64,000 bases of DNA from Flavobacterium pectinovorum (GTDB taxonomy: Bacteria > Bacteroidota > Bacteroidia > Flavobacteriales > Flavobacteriaceae). The DNA lies in assembly GCF_900142715.1 (NCBI RefSeq), contig NZ_FRBX01000002.1:1-64000 (forward strand), in the 5' to 3' direction. A program made the translations under genes and the position numbers. Shown piece by piece: positions 1 to 9,333 of this stretch; within the stretch, counting starts at the first letter, position 1; each line of letters opens with the position of its first letter. The notes below the pieces were generated by a model. That model searched no databases and was not told the origin of the DNA. It worked only from the letters and a program-made list of their open reading frames with translations.

Positions 1-834
1 GGAAGTAACAACGAGGAACCATCGGGATTCATAGGCGCCGGACAATCCTTCTTTGCAACGTCCAAAGCTGGCGGAACAGTGACCTTTAACAATGATATGC
101 GACTTGGAGCTGCCGATAACACACAGTTTTTCAAATCAGCATCAAAAGAAACTACTGATGCGCACCGCGTATGGCTGAATATGACCAATACAAAGGGAGT
201 TTTCAAGCAAATGCTGGTAGGTTACGTGCAAGGGGCAACCAATGAATATGAAGACCGATACGACGGCGTGAGTTTTAATGCCAATCCGTATGTTGACTTC
301 TATAGTATTGACAACGGAAACAATTATGTAATCCAGGGACGTGCCCTGCCTTTTACAGATGCAGATCAGGTTCCTTTGGGATACAATACAACGATAACCG
401 GAGATTTTACGATTTCTATTGATAAGACCGATGGTGATTTGAGCAGCCATGCCATTTATCTGGAAGACAAGAAAACCGGGGTAATACACGATTTGACAAA
501 AAGCGATTATACCTTTACTACCGAGAAAGGAACTTTCACTGATCGCTTGGTATTGCGTTATACCAACAAAACACTTGGAACGGGAGATTTTGAAAATGTT
601 GAAAACGGACTTCTGGTTTCTGTAAAAGACAAAACCATCAAGGTAACTTCTTCAACAGAAAACATAAAAGAGGTAACGGTTTTCGATATCTCAGGAAAAC
701 TGCTTTACAGCAAGAAGAAAGCAGGCACAACAGAGCTGCAGATACAAAACCTGCAATCATCCAATCAGGTACTGCTTGTAAAAGTTACTCTTGAGAATGA
801 CTTTACTGCAACTAAAAAGATTATTTTTAATTAA
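1..834 (+). CDS. T9SS-secreted protein, C-terminal part (5' end outside window)
   Basis: The reading frame is open from base 1, so this is the C-terminal part (about 277 residues) of a larger secreted protein. The visible part begins with a GFIGAGQSFF segment, common in Bacteroidota surface proteins just before a beta-rich region. It ends in a type A T9SS sorting domain of about 75 residues (VTVFDISGKLLYS, then a KKIIFN end), which sends the protein through the type IX secretion system to the surface or medium. The function of the missing N-terminal part cannot be judged. A strong bidirectional hairpin follows the stop codon. An internal GTG at 79 is not a believable start because the frame continues upstream. 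Confidence 0.8.
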   Translation, partial: GSNNEEPSGFIGAGQSFFATSKAGGTVTFNNDMRLGAADNTQFFKSASKETTDAHRVWLNMTNTKGVFKQMLVGYVQGATNEYEDRYDGVSFNANPYVDFYSIDNGNNYVIQGRALPFTDADQVPLGYNTTITGDFTISIDKTDGDLSSHAIYLEDKKTGVIHDLTKSDYTFTTEKGTFTDRLVLRYTNKTLGTGDFENVENGLLVSVKDKTIKVTSSTENIKEVTVFDISGKLLYSKKKAGTTELQIQNLQSSNQVLLVKVTLENDFTATKKIIFN

Positions 835-851
835 AAGTGGCAATCTTAAAT

Positions 852-888
852 AAAAAATCCATTCCGCAAAACGGAATGGATTTTTTTT
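852..888. terminator. Bidirectional intrinsic terminator
   Basis: A 15-bp stem (arms 852-866 and 872-886) with a 5-base loop. It is flanked by an A run on the left and a T run on the right, so it can stop transcription from both the upstream plus-strand gene and the convergent ketoacyl synthase gene. Confidence 0.85.
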
Positions 889-911
889 ATGGCTAAAATT
901 CAATTCAAATA

Positions 912-2081
912 CTATGCTTTTTCAATCAAAATGCTAACAGCATTTCCACCAAAACCAACAGCATTAATTAAAACCTTTTTTATTGTTTTCGTGTGATTCT
1001 GTTTTGCTGAAAAAGGTACTTCTATAAAAGTATTATTTTTCATCATTAAAAGAGCTAACTCTAAACTCAATATTCCCGAAGCACCAAAAGTGTGTCCTAT
1101 TTTCCATTTATTCGTTGTTAATAAAGGTAAATTCTCTCCAAATACTTTTTCTATCGCACGCAACTCAGTTAAATCTCCTTTTATTGTTCCCGGTGCATGC
1201 ATTACAATTGCATCAATATCCTCTAAACTTTCATCTTTTAAAGCCATTTTCATAGACTTTTGAAAACAATCTGCTTCTGCAGAAATTGAAATATTATGCT
1301 CTAAAATCTCAGTTGCATAACCAACTCCGGTAATATAAGCAATTGCATTTTCTTTTTCTCCAGCTTCTAAACAGCAAACTGCAGCACCTTCACCCAAAAT
1401 CATGGTGTTTTGTGTTTTCTCAAAATCAAAAGCCAGATTTGGCCAAAGTTCTTTTTCCTGATCAATACGCGAATATATTTTTAGAGCACGCATTTGAGCA
1501 ATCGTAAAATCAGTCAGCGGAGCTTCACTTCCTCCTACCAAAAATTTATCGGCCATGCCGGATTTCAGCCATGCAACTCCATTCAATACTGCATGAAGCG
1601 CTGTAGAACACGTAATAGAGTGTGAAATTTCCGGACCTACACTTTGTAAATCGTGAGCAATCCAGGATGAAATATTTCCTAAAGTAGTTGTTGGCGACGC
1701 TAAAGTTTGTGCTTTTCCGCTATCTAGATATTCTTTATAATGTTTCTCGAATAGATCTGTCGCTCCACGTGAAGAACCAATATTAATTCCAAAAACATCA
1801 TTCGAACTCCAGCCTGCCTGTTCAACAGCTTTTCGTGAAGCCGTTAAAGCAAACAATACAGAATCATCCAGAAATTTATATTTAATATCTGATTCGCGGA
1901 CTTCAGCAACAATTTGCTTTGACTCCTGATCGAGAGCGGCAACAGAAGTTTCTTGTTGATCTAAAAATTGTTTCGAAAAACAGTGTTGATTATCAACATA
2001 TTTTTTCCAAACAGCATCAGTATTATTTCCTAACGGAGAAATAGAAGAAAAAGCTGTTATGGAGATTTTTTGTGTATTCAA
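912..2081 (-). CDS. Beta-ketoacyl-ACP synthase-like protein in the biotin gene block
   Basis: Thiolase-fold condensing enzyme of the KAS I/II (FabF-like) type, 389 residues. The catalytic triad is visible: Cys158 in TCSTALHA, His295 in MHAPGT (family usually HGTGT) and His330 in GHTFGASG. The family condenses malonyl-ACP with an acyl donor in the cytoplasm. It is the last gene of a minus-strand run bioF-bioD-bioA, 115 bp after bioA with an inverted repeat between, so a role in making the pimeloyl precursor of biotin is plausible but inferred. The start is a TTG (2081); a stop lies three codons upstream and no ATG fits. It is shorter than housekeeping FabF (about 415 residues), which supports a specialised paralogue. 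Confidence 0.85.
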   Translation of the reverse strand: MNTQKISITAFSSISPLGNNTDAVWKKYVDNQHCFSKQFLDQQETSVAALDQESKQIVAEVRESDIKYKFLDDSVLFALTASRKAVEQAGWSSNDVFGINIGSSRGATDLFEKHYKEYLDSGKAQTLASPTTTLGNISSWIAHDLQSVGPEISHSITCSTALHAVLNGVAWLKSGMADKFLVGGSEAPLTDFTIAQMRALKIYSRIDQEKELWPNLAFDFEKTQNTMILGEGAAVCCLEAGEKENAIAYITGVGYATEILEHNISISAEADCFQKSMKMALKDESLEDIDAIVMHAPGTIKGDLTELRAIEKVFGENLPLLTTNKWKIGHTFGASGILSLELALLMMKNNTFIEVPFSAKQNHTKTIKKVLINAVGFGGNAVSILIEKA

Positions 2082-2104
2082 AATATTTTATTTAGTAAAA
2101 AAAA

Positions 2105-2192
2105 TGGACCACGGATGACACGGATTAAACTGATTTACGCTGGTAATTTATTAAAACCGGTGAAACCTGTTTAATCCGTGCCATCTGTGGGC
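2105..2192. repeat. Imperfect inverted repeat between bioA and the ketoacyl synthase gene
   Basis: Arms 2109-2130 and 2169-2190 are 22 bp long and complementary with two mismatches (CCACGGATGACACGG type). Related arms lie at 4219-4252, 4756-4796 and 54497-54533, so this is a dispersed intergenic repeat family rather than a gene-specific terminator. Confidence 0.75.
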
Positions 2193-2196
2193 AAAA

Positions 2197-3468
2197 TTAC
2201 ACCATTTCAATGGCTTCCTCAATTGTTTTGTAAACTTTTTGAAGCTGTTCGTCTGTCATAATATATGGTGGAAGAATGTATACTATATTTCCAACCGGAC
2301 GTAAAATAACTCCTTTTTCAATAAAGAAATTATACAGTTTGTTACGCATTGAGCCGTAATAACTTTCTTCTGAATCTGATTTAATTTCAACTGCAAAAAT
2401 AACCCCCAAAGTTCTGACAGTTACAACTTTTGCGTGATTTTCAATTTTCTTTTGAAATCTCAAATGACTCGCATTTATTCTCTCAATATTAGATTGCATT
2501 TCTGTAGTTTGCAATAAATCAATACTTGCCAAAGCTGCGGCACAACCCGTTGGATTTGCCGTAAAAGTATGTCCGTGAAATAATGCCTTATTAATATCAT
2601 CATCATAAAAAGCATCAAAAACTTCCTGAGTAAAAGTTGTAATAGCCATCGGGATTGTTCCTCCTGTCAAAGCTTTCGACAAACAAATCATGTCTGGATT
2701 TTCATCAACATAATCCATCGCAAAAGTTTTTCCGGTTTTACCAAAGCCTGTCATTACTTCATCGGCAATAGTCAAAACATTATTCTCTTTACAAATCTGA
2801 ATTAATTTTGCTAATGCTTCCGGCTCATACATAACCATTCCGGCTGCTCCCTGCACCAAAGGTTCGAAGATGAATCCGGCACAATTATGAGTTTTAATTA
2901 CATTTGTCAAAGTATCAAAACTAGCTTGCTCCTGCCCTTTTACCGGAACCGGAATTCTCACAACATCAATAAACATTCCTTGAAATGCCTGCGTATAAAA
3001 TGAAATGCCGCTTGCCGCCATTGCCGCAAAAGTATCACCGTGAAAGGCATTTTCAAAAGCAATTATCGTGGTTCGCTTTTCGCTTTTATTAAAAAAATAT
3101 TGCAAAGCTACTTTAATCGCAACCTCAACAGCCGTTGAACCATTATCTGAAAAGAATACTTTCTGTTGATTTTTAGGCAAAATCTCCATTAGTTTTTCTG
3201 CCACTTTTATCGCCGGTTCATGTGTAAAACCGCCAAATAAAACATGTTCCAGAGTAGTCAATTGTTTATAGATCGCATCTGCAATAAATTTATTACTATG
3301 CCCAAAAGGATTTACCCACCACGAAGCGATTGCATCAATATATTCTTTATTGTTTTCATCCCAAAGCAATGCTCCTTCGCCTCTTGAAATTGCGATTGGA
3401 GTTTGTGCTGTTTTGTGTTGTGTATAAGGATGCCAAAGATATTGGCTGTCTTTTTCTGTTAAAGTCAT
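2197..3468 (-). CDS. bioA: Adenosylmethionine--8-amino-7-oxononanoate aminotransferase
   Basis: PLP-dependent class III aminotransferase of biotin synthesis. It converts KAPA to DAPA with S-adenosylmethionine as amino donor in the cytoplasm. Family marks are LWHPYTQH at residues 11-18, the cofactor-binding DEVMTGFGKTG (Asp236) and the Schiff-base lysine Lys265 in LSKALTGG. The length (423) matches the family. It lies between bioD (101-bp gap filled by an inverted repeat) and the ketoacyl synthase gene on the same strand. No frameshift or missing key residue was seen. Confidence 0.97.
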   Translation of the reverse strand: MTLTEKDSQYLWHPYTQHKTAQTPIAISRGEGALLWDENNKEYIDAIASWWVNPFGHSNKFIADAIYKQLTTLEHVLFGGFTHEPAIKVAEKLMEILPKNQQKVFFSDNGSTAVEVAIKVALQYFFNKSEKRTTIIAFENAFHGDTFAAMAASGISFYTQAFQGMFIDVVRIPVPVKGQEQASFDTLTNVIKTHNCAGFIFEPLVQGAAGMVMYEPEALAKLIQICKENNVLTIADEVMTGFGKTGKTFAMDYVDENPDMICLSKALTGGTIPMAITTFTQEVFDAFYDDDINKALFHGHTFTANPTGCAAALASIDLLQTTEMQSNIERINASHLRFQKKIENHAKVVTVRTLGVIFAVEIKSDSEESYYGSMRNKLYNFFIEKGVILRPVGNIVYILPPYIMTDEQLQKVYKTIEEAIEMV

Positions 3469-3476
3469 GGTATTTA

Positions 3477-3574
3477 GAAAATAGAGTAGAGAGTATAGAG
3501 AAAAGACTAGACTTCTATAATTTTGACAAAGATAGGAAAGTCTATTTTCTTTATTCTATATTCTTTGTTCTATA
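3477..3574. repeat. Inverted repeat between bioD and bioA
   Basis: Two roughly 36-bp A/T-rich arms (about 3477-3512 and 3537-3574; TAGAGAAAAGACTAGAC facing GTCTATTTTCTTTATTCTA) form an imperfect hairpin that fills the gap between the two genes. It could act as an attenuator or mRNA-stabilising structure; that is inference. Confidence 0.55.
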
Positions 3575-4208
3575 AATTTAGAAGATTGTCACGGAATAAA
3601 TCGGCATATTCGCGAATTACATTTTGGTCGAAATACGGTTCTTCATCAATTCTACCAATAAATTTTATCTTGGTTTTATTCAGAATTAAACTTTCTGTTG
3701 ATTTATTTTCGCTTCCGCTAAAGATAATTCCTGCGACTTCAAATCCTCGATTTCGAATGGCTTCAATGGTCAACAATGTATGATTGATGCTTCCCAGATA
3801 ATGTCTTGAAACTACAATGACTTTATAATCGGGCTGAATTAAATCAATAATTGAATCTTCTTCGTTTAACGGAACAAAAATTCCTCCTGCCCCTTCAATA
3901 ACCAAATGATTATCTGTTTTTGGTTCCTGAATTTTTTTTAAATCAATTGTAATTCCATCAATTTCTGCAGCCAAATGCGGACTTGCGGGCGTATTTAATT
4001 GATAAGAATTGGGATAGAATTGGGACTTGGTACTTCGACTTCGCTCAGTATGACAACTTAATAGGCTTTTTACTTTGTGACTATCCGAATTATCTAAATC
4101 TCCTGCCTGAACAGGTTTCCAATAATCTGCTTCGAGGGCTTCAACAACAATTGCCGAAGTTATGGTTTTTCCAACATCGGTAGAAATACCTGTAATAAAT
4201 ATTTTCAT
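3570..4208 (-). CDS. bioD: Dethiobiotin synthetase with a repeat-derived insertion
   Basis: ATP-dependent closure of DAPA and CO2 to dethiobiotin, the step after BioA. The P-loop-like GISTDVGKT is at residues 7-15, WKPVQAG near residue 35, and EGAGGIFVPL marks the second half. I chose the ATG at 4208: the upstream in-frame extension to 4280 is translated repeat DNA. Residues about 50-64 (CHTERSRSTKS) are encoded by a copy of a dispersed palindromic repeat (4031-4056) inserted in frame where relatives have a short loop. The core motifs are intact, so the enzyme is probably functional. Confidence 0.93.
   Translation of the reverse strand: MKIFITGISTDVGKTITSAIVVEALEADYWKPVQAGDLDNSDSHKVKSLLSCHTERSRSTKSQFYPNSYQLNTPASPHLAAEIDGITIDLKKIQEPKTDNHLVIEGAGGIFVPLNEEDSIIDLIQPDYKVIVVSRHYLGSINHTLLTIEAIRNRGFEVAGIIFSGSENKSTESLILNKTKIKFIGRIDEEPYFDQNVIREYADLFRDNLLNL
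4031..4056. repeat. Repeat element inserted in frame inside bioD
   Basis: TACTTCGACTTCGCTCAGTA plus TGACAA is a typical intergenic repeat of flavobacterial genomes. On the bioD strand it reads TTGTCATACTGAGCGAAGTC followed by GAAGTA and is translated as CHTERSRS. It adds codons without breaking the frame. Confidence 0.7.
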
Positions 4209-4218
4209 AATTAATAGA

Positions 4219-4314
4219 CCGCGGATGACACAGATTGAGCCGATTATCGCGGATTTATTTTTTAATTTGTACAAACCCAACTAGATAATTTGTATAAATC
4301 AGTTCGATCTGTTT
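4219..4314. repeat. Inverted repeat upstream of bioD
   Basis: The left arm (about 4219-4252, GCGGATGACACAGATTGAGC) and right arm (about 4295-4314, TAAATCAGTTCGATCTGT) are imperfectly complementary. They belong to the same family as the repeat at 2105-2192. The element lies directly before the bioD start and explains the spurious N-terminal extension of that frame. Confidence 0.6.
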
Positions 4315-4353
4315 TGTACTTGAGTTATTCCACAAAAATACCAATAAACAATA

Positions 4354-4380
4354 AACCCATCATTACGATGGGTTCTATTT
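4354..4380. terminator. Terminator-like hairpin
   Basis: An 8-bp stem, AACCCATC (4354-4361) pairing with GATGGGTT (4367-4374), followed on the plus strand by a T-rich stretch. It lies between the decayed GxxExxY gene and bioD. The better T tail is on the plus strand, where there is no gene, so the direction is uncertain. Confidence 0.35.
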
Positions 4381-4478
4381 TTTCTATTCTTCTTTTAATT
4401 CGTCTCAAATCTTTTTGATTTCCTTTTGCATTTTCGTTATCACAATTATTAAACTAAAAACATCAACTTCCTAAATGT

Positions 4479-4753
4479 TCATTCCGAGAGATTCTTCAAA
4501 TTATGCTTTCTGTTATTTGTATAAACTAAGCGTTTAAAATCTGGGATTTCTCCAAAATTAAGCACTAATCCAACTTCAATTTTTGTGGATTTTAAGTAAT
4601 TCATTAATTGAGCTACATGTGCATTTACTAAACACTCACAAGACTTGAGTTCAAGAATTATTGCGTCTTCAACCAATAAATCAGCATAAAACTCGCCAAC
4701 TAATTTATTTTTGAAATAGGTTTAGAAATTTCTTTATATAGTAAATCAGTCAT
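4479..4753 (-). pseudogene. Decayed GxxExxY-family gene
   Basis: GxxExxY proteins are about 125-residue PD-(D/E)XK-like proteins of unknown cellular role. From 4753 the first 14-15 codons read MTDLLYKEISKPIS, a family N-terminus, then hit a stop in that frame. In another frame the central and C-terminal part continues as YFKNKLVGEFYADLLVEDA, then ILELKS, VGLVLNFG and FKRLVYTN, all family-typical. About 45-50 codons, including the segment that should carry the GxxExxY motif, are missing. An internal deletion with frameshift has therefore inactivated it. It sits between bioF and bioD, so it is debris inside the biotin block. Confidence 0.8.
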
Positions 4754-4755
4754 AA

Positions 4756-4796
4756 TCATCCGTGCAAACCTGCTTAATCCGTTTAATCGGCGGGCT
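4756..4796. repeat. Dispersed repeat, single arm downstream of bioF
   Basis: ATCCGTGCAAACCTGCTTAA followed by TCCGTTTAATCGGCGGGC. It shares a core (CTGNTTAATCCGTNNAATC.GCGGGC) with 54497-54533 and resembles the arms at 2105-2192. Confidence 0.5.
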
Positions 4797-5931
4797 AAAA
4801 TACGAAATTTCCTAACAATTCTAAGATCTGATTAATTTCTTCTTCTGAATTATAGCTGTGAATGCAAAAACGCAAACGTTCCTGACCTTCCGGAACAGTT
4901 GGAGACAATATTGGCTTTACATCAAAACCTTTATCCTGAAGCTCTTGAGCCAATTGTTTTACATTTTGGTTACCCGGAACTATTGCCGATTGAATAGCTG
5001 ATTTGCTTCGAACAAACATTGGCTTTAATCCTAATAAATTTTTCTGCTGATTAAAAAACACAATGTTCTGGCGCAATTTTTCAATATTTGCTTTTTCGAT
5101 TTCCAGATGTTGATAAGCAGTGAGAATTGTAATTACGGAATGTGGGGATAATCCAGTTGTATAAATAAAACTTCGGGCAAAATTGACCAGATATTCTTTA
5201 AGATCAGAACTTCCCAAAACTGCTGCCCCGTGACAGCCTAATCCTTTTCCGAAAGTCATTATTCTGGCAAAGATGCGATTGTGCAGATTCAAATACTGCA
5301 TTAAACCTTCACCTTTATCTCCAAAAACGCCCAACGTATGCGCTTCATCAACAATTAAATAACAATTGTATTTTTCTGAAAGTAAAACCAATTCTTCCAG
5401 ATTCGGACTATCACCATCCATCGAAAAAACGGTTTCTGTAACAATATAAATATTAGTTTCGGGAAACTTTTGTATCAATCGTTCTAAATCTTCAAAATCA
5501 TTGTGATTGAATTTATACGATTTGGCATTCGACATTGTAATTCCGTCCCTGATTGAAGCGTGACTTAATTCATCGTACAATATAACATCATTTCTTTGCG
5601 GTATAGCGCCAAAAAAGCCAACATTGGCATCGTAACCCGAATTGAAAATTAGAGCCGATTCTGCGTCATGAAATTGCGCTATAAAAATTTCTGTGTTTTG
5701 GTATGCATCATGATTTCCAGAAATCAATCGAGAACCTGTTGCGCCATTTTGCAATATTTCATTTTCAATCAAATAATGATGCGTTTGTTTGAAAATGCTT
5801 TCTGATTTTGAAAAACCAATATAATCATTAGAAGAAAAATCGACAAGATTATTAAAGCTTGGCAACTTTCTTAGTGAGTTATTCTCCTTTCGGATTTCTA
5901 ATTTCTGTATAAGGTTTTGAGGTAATTTCAT
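4795..5931 (-). CDS. bioF: 8-amino-7-oxononanoate synthase
   Basis: PLP-dependent alpha-oxoamine synthase that joins pimeloyl thioester and L-alanine to make KAPA, the first ring-precursor step of biotin synthesis. Motifs: SSNDYIGF (33-40), GATGSRLISGNH (63-74), DEAHTLGVFG (195-204) and the PLP lysine Lys229 in TFGKGLG. The length of 378 fits. It is the first gene of the minus-strand biotin block. A TAACTTTG promoter box ends only five bases before the ATG, so the mRNA may have almost no leader. Confidence 0.95.
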   Translation of the reverse strand: MKLPQNLIQKLEIRKENNSLRKLPSFNNLVDFSSNDYIGFSKSESIFKQTHHYLIENEILQNGATGSRLISGNHDAYQNTEIFIAQFHDAESALIFNSGYDANVGFFGAIPQRNDVILYDELSHASIRDGITMSNAKSYKFNHNDFEDLERLIQKFPETNIYIVTETVFSMDGDSPNLEELVLLSEKYNCYLIVDEAHTLGVFGDKGEGLMQYLNLHNRIFARIMTFGKGLGCHGAAVLGSSDLKEYLVNFARSFIYTTGLSPHSVITILTAYQHLEIEKANIEKLRQNIVFFNQQKNLLGLKPMFVRSKSAIQSAIVPGNQNVKQLAQELQDKGFDVKPILSPTVPEGQERLRFCIHSYNSEEEINQILELLGNFVF

Positions 5932-5936
5932 AAAAG

Positions 5937-5944
5937 CAAAGTTA
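5937..5944 (-). promoter_or_regulatory. Putative -7 box of bioF
   Basis: TAACTTTG on the minus strand matches the Bacteroidota TAnnTTTG consensus and ends 5 nt before the bioF ATG. No TTG at the usual upstream spacing was seen. Confidence 0.4.
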
Positions 5945-5956
5945 TGAAAATGATAT

Positions 5957-5988
5957 TAAACAGCGGGTTTGATATCACCCGCTGTTTA
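5957..5988 (-). terminator. Hairpin after the NmrA-like gene
   Basis: A 12-bp perfect stem TAAACAGCGGGT / ACCCGCTGTTTA with an 8-base loop, downstream of the gene ending at 6001. The T tail on the minus strand is weak (TTTAATATCATTTTC). Confidence 0.55.
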
Positions 5989-6000
5989 TTTTAAAGCCTA

Positions 6001-6636
6001 TTAATTGGTTATAAATGGTGATTTTCTAATGAATTCATCATCTGTAATTTGGCCAACCATAAAACTTGCAATATCTCCAGCATTGATTTTATCACTGGGA
6101 CAATCTTCCAAATCAACTATTATGGTTGAATTAACATCTGTAAATTCAATAAACGGAACGCGAACTAATGTCCAGTCTACATTGCTATTCACCAAAAGGT
6201 CATACGTTTTTTGACGATCTTCCTGAATTACCGGAAAATTGGTTTTCATCCATTCTGTAGCCAAAATAGTTTTGGTACTTTTATTATCAAAAGGTGTATC
6301 AATATTAAGTCCTGCCAATAAAATGTAGCGTTTTATTCCAAAATCATTCATCGATTTCAAAACATTTATTGTAGCAGAACTTGCTACCAAAGGTTCGCCC
6401 TGACGCTGACCGATTGTACTAATAACGGCATCACAATCTTCAAGTAATAACTGAATACTTTTAGAATTAATCGCGTCGCCTTTAATAATTTCGATATTTG
6501 GATTTTGAATTGTAAAATCTTCAGGATGTCGCAACAAAAGTTTTATGCTAAATCCTTCTTTTAATAACTGGTTTACAAGATATTTTCCAGTTCTGCCACC
6601 GCCTCCAAGAACGGCAACTTTTTTTATATTTTTCAT
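6001..6636 (-). CDS. NmrA-like NAD(P)-binding protein
   Basis: Atypical short-chain dehydrogenase fold of 211 residues. The N-terminal Rossmann strand KKVAVLGGGGRTGKYLV carries the dinucleotide loop GGGGRTG. DAVISTIGQRQGEP and RYILLAGLNIDTP are typical of NmrA/SDR-a5 proteins. The classical YxxxK catalytic pair is not evident, so the protein may be a redox sensor or a reductase of unknown substrate in the cytoplasm. It is a single gene with its own hairpin downstream. The substrate cannot be named from sequence. Confidence 0.8.
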   Translation of the reverse strand: MKNIKKVAVLGGGGRTGKYLVNQLLKEGFSIKLLLRHPEDFTIQNPNIEIIKGDAINSKSIQLLLEDCDAVISTIGQRQGEPLVASSATINVLKSMNDFGIKRYILLAGLNIDTPFDNKSTKTILATEWMKTNFPVIQEDRQKTYDLLVNSNVDWTLVRVPFIEFTDVNSTIIVDLEDCPSDKINAGDIASFMVGQITDDEFIRKSPFITN

Positions 6637-6801
6637 ATAGTTTCTTTATAAAATTTGACATAAATAAATCACGCTTTATCAACGCGATAAAACGAAATAA
6701 TAAAAGCTTACTGAACTTTTATAATGATCAATATTTTATAAAGAGATTTTAATACTTCAAAAGTAAAAAATAAAAGCGATTCGTAATTGTCTGGCTTTTA
6801 T

Positions 6802-7332
6802 TTATTTTAGATTTTCTTTTTCTATCCAGACGAAGTTTCCTTTTTCGGTAGCGTCAAGTAGATCGATATTTAATTTATTGGAAATGTCAAGTGCAAATTG
6901 ATAAGCTGCTTCTTTGTTGTTAAAATCATACATTTTATAATGTTTGTTTTTGACATACCAAAGATTAGTTCCATAACAATCCAACTTATTTTTAAAGAAA
7001 GAAACATATTCAAATTCTGTTACTTTTGAATTAACATCGTATGAAAATGGCCCAACAACATATCTGGAAACTATTATGCTTGTATCCAAATCTATTAGCA
7101 TGTTTTTTGTCATGGAAAATTTTAAGCCATAAGCAATACAAAAGCCTCCTATTATAATTAAACCTCGTAAACGTTTGGTAATTATAACAACAGAAGTATC
7201 AAAACAACAACTATATATCACATATATCAGTAAATAAATAAAAATGCTGAATAACACAGCTGCCAAAGCCAATTCGTACCAACTTCTTTTCTTTTCAAAA
7301 ATCGAAACTTCGAAATCTATTTTTTCTTCCAT
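6802..7332 (-). CDS. Two-TM membrane protein of unknown function
   Basis: A 176-residue protein not recognised by family. The N-terminus is cytoplasmic-looking and charged (MEEKIDFEVSIFEKKRSWYE). Two hydrophobic helices follow at about residues 20-43 and 54-71, then a soluble beta-rich C-terminal part ending KGNFVWIEKENLK. The arrangement (two TM helices, then a domain with alternating beta strands) resembles small PH-like membrane proteins, but that is only a structural guess. It stands alone between the NmrA-like gene and the atpC terminator. Confidence 0.65.
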   Translation of the reverse strand: MEEKIDFEVSIFEKKRSWYELALAAVLFSIFIYLLIYVIYSCCFDTSVVIITKRLRGLIIIGGFCIAYGLKFSMTKNMLIDLDTSIIVSRYVVGPFSYDVNSKVTEFEYVSFFKNKLDCYGTNLWYVKNKHYKMYDFNNKEAAYQFALDISNKLNIDLLDATEKGNFVWIEKENLK

Positions 7333-7345
7333 TTGCTAAAAATAA

Positions 7346-7378
7346 AAAAAAGCCATTCACCGCGGCGAATGGCTTTTT
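7346..7378 (-). terminator. Intrinsic terminator of atpDC
   Basis: Stem AAAAAGCCATTC pairing with GAATGGCTTTTT around an 8-base GC-rich loop, with a T run on the minus strand, 20 bp after the atpC stop. Confidence 0.8.
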
Positions 7379-7397
7379 CATTTATTTTGAAACTGTT

Positions 7398-7679
7398 TTA
7401 GTCTGCTAAAACAATTACTTTATTGTCTTTCATCTCGATTGTACCTGAATTGATCTCTAATGTATAGGTCTGTTCGTTTACTTTCGTGAATTTGCTCGCT
7501 ACCTCTTTAGAAAAATTAAACTTTGGAGCTGTAATTTTTACAGTTCCTTTTTCCAGAATAGAAACAATAGGAGCGTGATTATTCAATATTTGAAAGCTTC
7601 CATCAACTCCAGGCAATGTAACTGAAGTTACTTCTCCTGAAAATAATTTTGCTTCTGGTGATACTATTTCTAAAATCAT
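7398..7679 (-). CDS. atpC: ATP synthase F1 epsilon subunit, short form
   Basis: Epsilon subunit of F1, the rotor-stalk protein linking gamma to the c-ring. Only the N-terminal beta-sandwich is present (93 residues; MILEIVSPEAKLFSGEV, GVDGSFQILNNHAPIV). The C-terminal helical hairpin that inhibits ATP hydrolysis in E. coli (139 residues) is absent, as is usual for Bacteroidota. It follows atpD on the same strand across an 81-bp spacer made of short direct and inverted repeats, and ends before a clear terminator. atpI/B/E/F/H/A/G are not nearby. Confidence 0.95.
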   Translation of the reverse strand: MILEIVSPEAKLFSGEVTSVTLPGVDGSFQILNNHAPIVSILEKGTVKITAPKFNFSKEVASKFTKVNEQTYTLEINSGTIEMKDNKVIVLAD

Positions 7680-7688
7680 CTTTTTTTA

Positions 7689-7758
7689 GTTATGAGTTAT
7701 AAGTTATGAGTTATAAGTGAGTTGAAACTCATAATTTATAACTCATAAATCATAATTA
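7689..7758. repeat. Tandem and inverted 14-mer repeat between atpD and atpC
   Basis: Two tandem copies of AGTTATGAGTTATA (7689-7716) face an inverted set (ACTCATAATTTATAACTCAT, about 7727-7747). Together they can fold into a long A/U hairpin in the atpDC transcript. Confidence 0.65.
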
Positions 7759-7760
7759 TA

Positions 7761-9275
<1,515 letters not shown>

Positions 9276-9333
9276 TTATGTATTTATTAAATAGCTATTT
9301 AGGTTTATCGAAAATACCTCTTTTTTCAGAGCG

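Noticed and set aside
4209..4280. N-terminal extension of bioD by 24 codons
   Set aside because: The extension is translated from a dispersed repeat; BioD homologues begin at the MKIFITG methionine (4208).
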